A stretch of 62,000 nucleotides of DNA from Owenia fusiformis. Taxonomy: Eukaryota > Annelida > Polychaeta > Sabellida > Oweniidae. The stretch covers positions 288,513-350,512 of the forward strand of contig CAIIXF020000004.1 of the NCBI GenBank assembly GCA_903813345.2. The letters run 5' to 3'. The position numbers and the translations under genes were made by a program. The number at the start of each line of letters is the position of its first letter. The first letter of the stretch is position 1. Below, piece after piece: positions 15,101 through 27,100 of this stretch. A model generated the notes under the pieces. The model was not told the DNA's origin. It did no database searches and saw only the letters and a program-made list of their open reading frames with translations.

Positions 15101-18100
15101 GCCTTTTAAGGCCTTATTTTTTAATTTCAGGCCAAATTTTGTAGAAAATGGGCCTCAAAATTTCAAAATTTGGGCCCACTTTTGGGTTTTAGGGGCCCAA
15201 AATTTTTTCCCGCGCAAGCGCGGACGTTTTTTTCTCTGACCTGAAATTTGGGCCCCCCCCCTTGTTGGTTCCGAGATCCGCCCCTGATACTAGGCATAGG
15301 CCCGGAACATGTATAACATTGACTCAATGAGTCAAATTCACTTAAATAGAACATGCTGTAAGCTTTATTTCTTTACATTTTTACGGGCCTATGCCTGGGC
15401 TATGACTCTAGGCCTAGACTACTAGATCTATAGGACTTAGACTAGCCTAAAGCTAGAGCCTTAGATCTAGCTCTTTCAGAGGCTGTGACTGATATGTTAG
15501 AACAGCCTTTAGAGCCCCCTATCAACCGCTTCAAAATTGTGTTAGTGTCCTCCTTGCGAAAATCGAAAAAAATTAAAAGGTGCTTCTGTGCCGAACAGCA
15601 AATTCTCATTATACATTGAGAAGCTACTCTTTACCAAGAAACCAAAAATGGAAGTTTTGACGGAAAGACATGACGTACAAGTCAAAATCTCTGAATCTTG
15701 CTAGGTACATGACAGATAAAGATAATTTAAATCCTGATCGGCAAAAAAGCGGCTAATAACTTACATATTTTCTCAACAAAAAGCACTGATGTAGCTCACA
15801 TTGGGAGATAGTAGTAAGCACTTGAAGTTGATTTCAGTAGATCAGTTACACCTGTCATGATTTCAAGGAAAGACACAAAGTATCCGTCAAAAGAGAAAAG
15901 CTTACATAAATGCGAGCAAAATCTGCAGATTTATTATAGCTATTGACTTCTCGAATATGTTGAACGCACAACTCTAAACAATACTTGAACTTGAATAAAA
16001 TTGACAAAATATGAGAAGACAGTCTAAAACCTAACTGGGAGAGCTGCCATTGTTTGCCCGGAAATCTTCAGAGATTTTGACTGGTACTTTGTGTCTTTCC
16101 ATCAAAATTGCCATTTTGGTTTCTCGCTGGGTAATTCACAGATGAAGAGAAATCTTGATTGACAAAAATACAGCTGATAGCTAACAGCTTTTCTTAAACA
16201 GAAGATAAAGGAAGATATAAAGGAACCTGTTATGATTTTGAAGCGGGTGATAGCCGATAGGGGGCATGTTAAGGCTGTAAGTAGAGGGTGTAGCCGAATA
16301 AATCTAACCCAAATAGAGTTTAACACATCTCAGTATAGGCAAAATTAAAATTCATTAAAGTTTCATCACTTTAGCATGTGTACATTTGCTGGCCTTCTAA
16401 TATTTTGCCAATAGATTTGTTAGGCTTGATTGCAAATTCTTATGAAATATAAGAGTGTATGGTTTCAATGTACTGTACTCTCGATATTTTTCGCGTGCAA
16501 TTTAGTTTCGTGCTTTTCGCGATTGTGTAAAAATCACGAAAATTAATAGTCGTGAATATCGCCAATTAAAGGCTGAGGTGCAACATGCCATTGACTAAGA
16601 TCTAGAGATTGTAAATCTTATCCAAAGTATATGATATTGGGTAGGTGTAATTACTGTAGATAAGATAAATTAATTTTGAGGATTCAGAGAATAATGGAAG
16701 TTAAACCTTTGATATCCGCAAAATTTAATGGCCGCAAAATTGGTATTTCTCAAAATTCATGAAATTTAAACTCGCAAATTAACCGGTAGTACAGTATTTG
16801 CATGTGGAATAATTATGATATTGAGAGCATTGATGAAACAAATGCAATGAACTGATTTTATTGGCCAAGGGAGCATTGGAATTTTGACCTGAAGTTCACA
16901 TGATTGTTGCTATAGGCCTTATGATTTTTTGGAATTCCAGTAATACTATTAATGTCTATTATACTTATACAGTAAAACCTGTCTTATCCAAATGCCACCG
17001 CTACAAATTAAAAACATTCAGATTTAAACGTCTGATTTCGAGGTTTTTGCATCCGAAAGATTCTTGATTTTGAAAAAATATTAATGCATTTTCACTTAAT
17101 ATTACTAGCATTGTAGGCGTTATGATTTTTTGGAATTCCAGTAATACTATTATACTTATACAGTAATATCTGTCTGATACTTATACAGTAATATCTGTCT
17201 AATCCAAATGCCACCATGACCAGTTAAAACACCATGACAAGTTAAAAAAAACATTCAGATGTGGAGGTGATCGGATTTCGAGGATTTTGCATTCGCAAGA
17301 TTCTGCATTTTAAAATTATAATATAATGCATTTTCACTAAAAAGTATTAAGATTACTTTTGACCGCATAGCTTTATGACATTCCAAAATCCAAATCGAAT
17401 GCTTGAAAGGTAAAACAGAAGTGTGCAATCAGAGATGATAGATACTATTGCATGAGTATATGAAGGCCATGTGTCAACTCTTCGATTGATAATACGCCTC
17501 GAAATAAACACCCACTGGCTTGGGAAAGCTATTTTCCCTCTTAATAAATGCCTGTCCCTTGGAAAAATGTTTTCAATTTCCCTCTTAGTCTTAATTAAAG
17601 CCAATGGCATTTATTTTGAGTTCTTTCTAATAAAGGCTCTGTGCAAAATAAATGCTCAGTGGGCCTATATGTTCGTTGAATTTAAAATTTCCCCTTCTAC
17701 TCAATTTTTATAAATGTTTTATGCATCAGTATGCAGGTATGTTGCATTTGGAGACACAAATAAACTCTTAAAAGGAAAATATTTTCTCTTTAGTATATTA
17801 ACTTTGTCTACAAATGCAACATATTAATGTGAAAACATTATAAAAAAAAATGGAAGGAACTGAAAATCAGGAAAACATTTTTGAAAAAAAATGTTGATGG
17901 GGTCTTTGCACCTTCCCTGTCTCAATCTCCAATTTTTTTTATCATCTGTATGAGTACTTTTCCTTTAGATAATGCATTGGCCTAACATACACACCTTACA
18001 TTTTCAGAAAATTTCTGCAATTCAACATATGACCGTCTAAATTCTGTTGCGAAACCTTTAGTATTCTTTCAAGAAATTTCCTGCTTACATGAAAGTCTTT

Positions 18101-21100
18101 TACATTCTGTTTTTTTTTAATGAAACATAATGGCTGATACCAATATTGTTCAAAGTTGTATATGTTTACACTATGGAACTAATCATTCTTTGAATTGAGT
18201 TCGATTCCTGAACAACTGGATATTTGACTAAACATTCCTTGGATTTGATTTGGTTTGATGACGAGAAATCTTGACTGACAAAAATGCAGCTGATAACTAA
18301 CAGATTTTCCCAAACAGAAAATATAAAAAAAATTTAAAGTGAGCACTTGATTTCAATAGTTTAGTTTCACCTATGCTTTTGAAGCAGGTGATAGCTGATA
18401 GGTGTCATGTAAAGGCTTTAAGTACATGGTATAGCAATAATTATTAAAGGTAAGAAGGCACTGTTTCATTCATATTAATAGAGAAATAGATACAAAATTA
18501 TGAAAAATTTATAATTAGCGAAAATTGATATCCGCAAAATTTCAAAATTGCAAAATTGTGAAAGATAACAGCATCAAATATTAGTGGCAGTACAGTATTT
18601 GCATGTGAAATAATTATGATATATTAATATAATAATATAATAATTGATGAAACAATTGCAATGAACTGTTTTGATTAGCCAAGGCCAGAGCATTGGAATT
18701 TGAACTAAAGCTGAGTATAATGTTATTGTATAAATTAAAAAAATAATTATAGAGACTTCTTACAAAGTTGATCTTCATTTCAAATAGCTGAGAATATTTC
18801 CCAAAATAGATTGACTAGGCCTTCAGATTTTTTTGAATTTCAGTATTACTATTACTCATACAGTAAAACCTGTCTAATCCAAATGCCACCGTGCAGTTAA
18901 AAACATTCAGATTGGGAGGTGTTCGTTATCACAATAGATTATAATTATATCATTGATAATTTAGAGTTTATTCAAAGATGGCAGCAGCATTCTCAGAACC
19001 TAACAATCAGAATCTCATTAATCTTTTGTTCACGTTTGTTATTTGAACTTTATATTCATATATAGATGGCAGTTCTTAAATATATGATAGACACCAATAA
19101 TTCAACATCATAATTTAACCTTTTCAATTAAATATACCCTGTATCAAGCACAGAAACGTATTTACACCCTTTACTAGAATGGCAACCCCTGTATCACGCA
19201 CTTGTTAAGAATTAAAAATAATATTTTCAGTATATATCGCATGGACATGATAGCCAGTTGTGTTGACATTAAAATAGCACACAAATGTCGTTTATATCAA
19301 CACACATGGCGCAGGCTTTGGTAGAATAACAGAATTTGACTATATTGAAAAATATCAATTATCGTAAATTTGCCCATCATGTACGAGAACAAAAACATAC
19401 AGCCATATCGTTCCTCATATATTTAGATTCAGCCTTAGAGAAAAACATTGTGTTAATCATTGCAACGCCCCTTTGTGTCACGTGTTTGTGTGTATTTATT
19501 GCGGGACTGCTACTTTACAAAAGAAGGAAACGAACACAGTTTGGCACGAATAGATTGGAAAGATGGAATCAGCATAGAGAATTAAAAAGGTAATATACTG
19601 AACGTGTATATGTGCATACGGTTGGTTAAGCTCATTCCACACATCATCTACATCTTTCACTCTTGCACAAAAGATGCATTAGTGTACCTAGACAATTAAT
19701 TGAGGGTTGATAATATTCTTTCGAATGTTTGAATAACTAGAATATTCAGTGGTTTACTTTTCAAAATTGCAAAAATTCCAAAGTGCACTTTTGCCTTAAC
19801 TTTCATTTTTGTATACACACATGTACATTTCCAAAGGAACAAATTAATATGGCCCTATAAGTATGTTATACACATTTTCAATTGAATTATTTGGGTTTGA
19901 CATTTAGACAACCGTCAATACAATATGACAGATGGGAAATTAAACATTCAAGACTATTATTTGGTGAAATACTGGGCCGTGGAGCATTTGGACAAGTCTC
20001 CAAGGGCGTTATACATGGCAGAGTATTGCAACATCAGGATGCCACAAGTAACAACCCTGTTACAAGAACGATGTCATCGAACCTAACAGTTGCGATCAAA
20101 ATGCTACATGGTTGGTATATCGCCGTAATCTTTGGTAAATGAAATGTATTTGTAGATCTACATTGTCATTGCGAGTTGTGGCCTTCATATATGTAACAAT
20201 TTTCAAAAAACATGGATCTTTTAGGCTCATTATTTTGGTTCTTTATTTTTGTTGGCAATATTGTTATCTTGTTACGTCACTGTTTACCAATAGCATCATT
20301 ACGTCTATTTAAATATGTCTAAATATTTTCTCGTTTTGACAATTAGCTTTAATTGTGTCTTTTCCAATCGTTTTACTGACTATCCATAAATCATTCTTTA
20401 ATATTCCATAAACTGGTAATATTTGGTAGTAGATCCTGGTGGTGATGATAATGTAACAGAAGATGCCTAGGTTTTCTGTGTACTACTGTATTGCTATCTA
20501 GCTGGTTAGATACTGATATATATATATAATGTGTATGAATCACCTGAATGTTAAGGGTGGTCAGGTGTGACATATTTACATGAATGGTTTGATAAGATCA
20601 GATTATTACACCCCTCTTTACCTTTAGATTAAAAGTAGATGATTAATTCACAGTTATTAATATGGTTATTCATTAAATGCATAGTTGAGATATGGTTGAA
20701 AATTGTAATGTTTTTATGAGTCTAAACAAATCTCCAGAGTTCATAGATAAAGGTTATTCATTGAATGCATCATAGATTAAATTAAAGTGTCAGTTATGAT
20801 AGACCCATGCATTCTGGGGTTGTTTACAAGTCTAGTTGTAATATGTTTATATGATCTTTTTCACGATGAGTCTATCGGGTGGTATGCCGCGATTTTGTCT
20901 CTGAGGGTATCTTGGGGTGTCTAGTTTGACTGGTGCAGCGTTAGGTGTAGCTTCGGAGCTGGGAGCTGGAAGTTGTTTGAAGAATGATGCATTTCTCGTT
21001 ATTATTTTTCCTTCTCTCTCTGCTTTGATTCTTGTGCCTGTGACTTGAGTGACGGTCATAGGGCGGGGGTCATATCTGGGTACAAGTTTTCCTTTGATAT

Positions 21101-24100
21101 CGTTTTTTACAAGGACTGTGTCACCAATTTTCAGTTCATGATCTTTGATGTTTCTTCTATTCTCAGCGTATTCTTTAATTTTCTCCTTGTTTTGCTGGTC
21201 ATTTAACCTGAGAGATCGATCAATCTCTGGATTTGGATCAGGGGTAAGGTCTGGGAGTGATATACGCATTTTACGATTAAACATCGCCTCGTAGGGGGTT
21301 ATTTTGGTTGTTGTATGAGGAGTCGCTTTGTAGTTGCGTAGCCATCGAAACAGTTGTTGCTTCCAGTTTTGATGTGATATTACAGCTGCGTTCACAACTT
21401 TATTGATGCTCTTCATGAAGTTTTCAACTTGGCCATTTGATTCAGGCCAGAGTGGGGTCACTAGATGGTGCTCAAATCCGCTTGCTTCAGCATATTTAGC
21501 GAAGTCATGGCTGGTGAATGGTGGGCCATTGTCAGATTTTATTTTCTTTGGGGTCCCAAAGGAGCTGAGCATTTTATCCAATTTTGGAATTACGGCTCTT
21601 GCTGATGTACTTGTCAGAAAGTCAATTTCGATGTATCTGGAGTAATCATCAATAGCTACGAGAATGTATTCATTGCTTGGATAAGGTCCAGAAAAGTCAA
21701 TAGAAACATTTGTCCATGGAGCTTCAGGTAGTTTGCTCATCTTGATTGGATCTCGTGGTGAGGAATTTGATGTCGCTTGACATGGAACGCATGAGCTAAT
21801 TCTGTGGTCAACTTGCTCATCCATGTAGGGGAACCATACTTTGGTACGCAGAAGGGACTTTGTTTTACTTTTACCCTGATGGCCTTCATGAGCAATCTCA
21901 ATTGCTTTTCCTTGTAGGGCTTCTGGGAGGATCAGTTGATTTCCTCTGATAACGAGGTTGTCTTTGGTTACTGATAGTTCATCTTTGATCTTGTAGTATA
22001 TTGCCATATGGCGCAGGTTGATATCTGGATTAGGTGGGGATAAAGCCTTGTGCCACTGAGCTGAGGTAATCATTTCACAAAGCCACTTGATCGTAGGGTC
22101 ACGGTTGGATGATGATGTGACTTCCTCTAGGGTCATTGCTTTGGGTATATTTGCCAGGGTGAGGTGTTGAATGTACCCTTCAGCTAGACTAGACAAACAG
22201 TCTGCAGTTGAGGGTAAGGGATGTCTAGATAGATAGTCGGCAGGATTACTGCTTCCGGGGCGGTATATGACCTTGAAGTGGTAGTCTTGGAGTCGCAGTA
22301 ACCATCGTTGTATACGTGGTGGTGGTTTCGAGCCAGGATTATTAAATAGCGGGTCCAGGGGCTTATGATCAGTTGTGACAGTGAACTGTTTTCCGTAAAG
22401 ATATAGACGGAAATTTTCAATACCCCATGTGATACCAAGGGCTTCTCGTTCAGTCTGTGAGTAGCGTTGCTCCACAGGGGTTAGTGATCTGCTTCCGTAG
22501 TGAACGATTTTCTCTCCTTGGCTGAGAATAGCTGATAAACCAATGGGGCTTGCATCAACATGCAGCATAGCGGTAGAATTAGGGTCATAATAAGCCATGC
22601 ACTGGTCAGATTTCAGCATTGTTTTGATTTGGTCGAATGCTGTCTGGTGATGATTAGACCATGTCCAGGTTGTGTTCTTGAGGGTAAGGTCGCGAAGTGG
22701 TTTGGTTAGGGTAGATAGGTCTTTGATGAATCTCGCACAGTAATTCACCATACCAAGGAACGATCTCACTTCACTGGCATTGGTAGGTTGTGCCATGGTC
22801 GGTGTGATGTGACGCTCTCTTTGGATGGCTTTATTGGCGCTGCGCATGTCTACACACAAACGTATCTGGTCAGATTGCTTTTTGTTCACAACTACGATTG
22901 GTGAGACCCATGGTGTTGCACCGGTTGTTGGCTCAATAATATCATTGTCCAGTAGGTTTTTAATTTCCTCTTCCACTTTCTTGCGTTGGTGGAAAGGTTC
23001 GCGTATGTGGGTTTGAGCTACTGGCTGAATTGATGTATCAATATGTAGCTTGACTTGATGATCCTTGAGCTTTCCAATGCCATTAAAGATGGCACTGTGG
23101 GGCTTGATGATTTCCTCTATCTGATGGGAGGGGTAGGGTTGTAGGTTGCATGTGATTTTAATGAGCTGTAATTGGGTGGCAGCTTCATATGAGAGGATAG
23201 GGGTACAGGTTGATTCTCTTATCACATGGATATCAGTTGTGATTGCATGTTTTCCATACTCCAGTGAAGCCTTAAATTTGCCCATGAATGGTAGTGGCTC
23301 CTTGCCAGAGTAGGCATAAACTGAGGATGTTACATCTGTGAGCACTGGTTGTGCACTCAACTGAGACATAACTTCATGATTGATGACTGATATGCTAGAT
23401 CCTGTATCAATAAGAAATTTGATGTTGATGTCATTCAAATTAATGTTTGCATAAGGCCCTTTTGATGACGACTTGAGCGGAAAAATGTAATCAGGTCCTG
23501 TCACATCAGAATGCACATCTTGGTGGTCCTGTACTTGATGTACCTGTGATCTTTTCACATGTGGAATGTGGGAGGGGTTCTGGGCGTTGGTCGATCTGCA
23601 TACCTTTGCAAAGTGGTTTAACTTGCCACAGGCACTACAGGTCTTTCCTTTTGCAGGACAATCACGATTGTGAGGATATTTTCCTCCACATAGGCCACAT
23701 GATGATGATTTGGCAGATTTGGTTTGATGGTGTTTGGTTGGTCCATTTGATGAGTGTTTCTGGATAATACGATTAATATCCTTGCTGGAGATGTCCTCTG
23801 CCTGTTGCATAGATTGCAGCTGGTATTTTGCATAGTCCAAAAGATCATTTAATGTCCATTTAGTCTTAGGGTTCAAAGCTTTCTTTCGCAAAGTTTCATC
23901 AGTTGTACCAAAAATTATTTGGCGCTTGATTTCTGTATCTTCCTGGTCATTGAACTCACATGGCGGGCTTAAGGTTTTAAGTCTTGTGTAGAATTCTAAT
24001 ATGGTTTCTCCCTCACGTTGTTTGGTGGAACGGAATTTAATTATCTCATAGTCAAGATTTTTCTGAGGCTCAAAATACTCCAAGAGTTTGGTTTTTGCAA

Positions 24101-27100
24101 TTGTAAAGTCCTCATCTCTTCCTGTATCTTGTAGCGTATCAAATATTTCGTGTAGGGCAGGACCAGCGAAATGAAGAAGCATGGCACGTTGCCGTTTTGC
24201 GTTTGTGATATTTTCTGCCACTAGAAATGTCTCAAACCTCTTGATCCATTTCTTCCATGCAGTAGAAAGGTTTGTCTGCGTGATGTCGAATGACGGAAAC
24301 GTCATCATCCTCGTCGCCATTTTAATATTCCATAAACTGGTAATATTTGGTAGTAGATCCTGGTGGTGATGATAATGTAACAGAAGATGCCTAGGTTTTC
24401 TGTGTACTACTGTATTGCTATCTAGCTGGTTAGATACTGATATATATATATAATGTGTATGAATCACCTGAATGTTAAGGGTGGTCAGGTGTGACATATT
24501 TACATGAATGGTTTGATAAGATCAGATTATTACACATTCTACTTAAGCGTCTCTTCATCGGACTTTATAATTTGGTTTTAGACTTTGCATCGGATTCCGC
24601 CAAGGATGAGTTTAGGAAAGAAATCAATTTAATGAAGAAGATAGGAACTCACCCTAATGTTGTCAGCATGGTTGGGGCTTGTACAATTTGCGAACCATTG
24701 TGCCTCATTGTGGAGTATGTGCCTCAAGGGGACTTGCAACATTTCTTGAGAAAACATCGTGTCGACGTGAGTACATGCATTACTTTTGTCAGTACTTACT
24801 GGAAAGAAAATATTAAAAACAAGACTGATACAGTGCATCAGCACGACAAAACTAGGATGAATGTAAAATGAATATACTTATGTTGTGTGTTGATGAAAAA
24901 TACCCTATGGTACATTACGGAGCTACATGTCCATCATTATCAATTATGATAGTATGAGACGTAAATACGTCAACTGCAAGTATTTTTGGTATAATTGGCT
25001 TTGTCTACATTTAGATGGCGTTCAAACATGAGCATCCTATACTAACAATGTCTGCCGATATGAAGGACATTTCAAATTATATAGATGACCCCAAGCATGA
25101 CATTGCACAAGTATATGATGAAAGAGACGAATGTGACATTTTAAACAATTATATTAATGAAGGTATTTCTCCACAATCCAAATCGGTGGATAAAAATCAC
25201 GATGAAATAGGGCTGTTAGACCTTCTCTCTCTTGCACGACAAATTGCTTTGGGGATGGTAAGATGTAAATTCATAGTGTATCATTCTTGTAGTCTGTTGG
25301 ACAAATGGAAACGCGGAATGTTGCGAAACTTGCACTGCACTTGAAACGAATTTGAATTGAAAGATATGTCATCCGTTGTGTTATTCAAACATTTTTTGGC
25401 AAAAAATTTCAAAATCATGCAATGTTAAAAAATAGAATACGCGTAAACAACCAGCCAAGTCGACTAATACTATTCTCTATGCCCTCGTAGGAGTATCTCA
25501 GTGGGAAAGGATTTGTTCATCGTGATCTTGCTGCCAGAAATGTTCTAATAGACAACAGAAATGCTAAAATAAGTGACTTTGGCCTTACCAGAAGTGTATA
25601 CGCAGACAATGTCTATGCGCCAAAGAAAGGGGGGAAACTTCCATTGAAATGGATGTCAATTGAAGCCATATTTGATCTGAACTTCACAACAGCAAGTGAT
25701 GTGTAAGTGCATCCGGCTTCCACCGGAGTCCACTTTTGTATGATTAGTTCTGTTTATATATTCAAGAAATCATTAGATTTGTCATTTTTTGAACAATCAC
25801 AATAAAAATGTATATGTATATCCTCATATTACGAGGGTTGATCAAAAAGTTCTGCACCGCTTGCTTTACAAATCTTAAAGATGCATTATACTATAGGTTT
25901 CTCCCTCAGACAATCAACGATGTCCTATTGTTATTGCTCATATAATATCTGATATACCATGGATATATCCTGAGAATAACCTTATGGTATATTATTGCCG
26001 AAATATTGAAATAATCAACAGAACAACCAACCTCCAGAATTAAACACAATCAATTCCTCGGCTAGCGAGGGGAATCCCCATTGCATATTGCGTCACACAA
26101 GCGCCCACAAGCGCCTTGAACCAGGCAGCCAATCAGGTTCAGGATAAACAAATTCAACGACCAATCAAATGACAGGAGGACTTTCCCGGTATATTTAAAC
26201 TTCAGATTAAATTAATTCCCGCGAAAATAATTAGATCGGCCAGCACAATCGCAAAATTTACACTGAAAGAGGGGGATTTGGGACTTTTTCTAAGGTAAGT
26301 AGATGGGTGAATATGTGGTGAAACTCAATATGCAAAAAGGTCCAGAGGGGTGTTGATTGTGCTATCCTATGGCATAGAGCCTCTTTAATTCTTATAGTAG
26401 TTTCATTTTGTGTAAATGTTTATATCTATATCATGTTAGCCTAATTTGCGCAAGGGGTGATCAATAAGTAATGGACGCTTTTTTATAGACCAATCCCTTT
26501 AATGTTCCTACCAGTGATACATCATTCAATTATCTATCAATCCTGAAGAATTGAAGACAAAATATATAAAACATCTTAATATATCCTTATTTTCGTGAAG
26601 GAGGTACAGGTACCCCGGGACCGACATTTACGTCACATATTCAGTTTTTAGCCAGTTTGGCAAAGGAGTGGTATCGATATGGAGAACTGAATTCAACAAT
26701 GTTTTTCTCCCAATCATTGAAAACATTCTGTAAAAACACGGTATTTAATGTAATTTTGACTGATTGACAACAATTTAATGCGAAAATTATTTAGAAATAT
26801 TTTATATAACTGTTTTTGTTAATATTTTTTGTTTTTTTAGTGCAATTGTTTTTAGTCCTTTCTACCAATTCTTGAGAATGAAATAAAATGTCTTTCCGAA
26901 CCTTGTTGGAACAAAATAGCATATACAACATGTTTTTAGACCTCTCAATATTATAGTTATACAAAGGAATTTTTGGTTGATTTTAAAAAAGTTTTCCAAA
27001 AATTTAAGCAAAATCCCCCCAAAATAGATAAAAATCAAGACAAACCTTTTTTAAAAGATGCTTTTTTAAAATCAACCAAAATTTCCTTTGTACAATTACA

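Larger units (their letters stand above)
20397..24534 (-). mobile_element. Ty3/gypsy LTR retrotransposon, recent insertion, RT core deleted
   Basis: 4138 bp, antisense to the host RTK, within an intron. Both ends carry a 214-bp LTR with no difference that I can see, flanked by a 5-bp direct repeat CATTC (20392-20396 and 24535-24539). On the minus strand the LTR starts TGTAATAATC. A purine tract (AAAGAGGGG) sits just inside the 3' LTR at 20611-20620, and TGGCGACGAGGATG, a likely tRNA primer site, begins one base after the 5' LTR. Inside is one open frame for Gag, protease, RNase H and integrase. Matching LTRs and a clean target duplication point to a young insertion, yet the reverse transcriptase palm is missing. 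Confidence 0.95.
20111..24581 (+). other. RTK intron carrying the antisense gypsy element
   Basis: Between the catalytic-lysine exon and the alpha-C exon. Without the retrotransposon it would be only about 330 bp. Donor GTTGGT; acceptor TTTGGTTTTAG. No other feature seen outside the element. Confidence 0.85.

Noticed and set aside
14848-15354. Gly/Pro-rich frames around the G/C-run MITE
   Set aside because: Composition artefact inside a transposon.
24322-24497. N-terminal extension of the gypsy polyprotein (MSHLTTLNIQ...)
   Set aside because: It lies wholly in the LTR; the first ATG past the LTR gives a typical Gag start.
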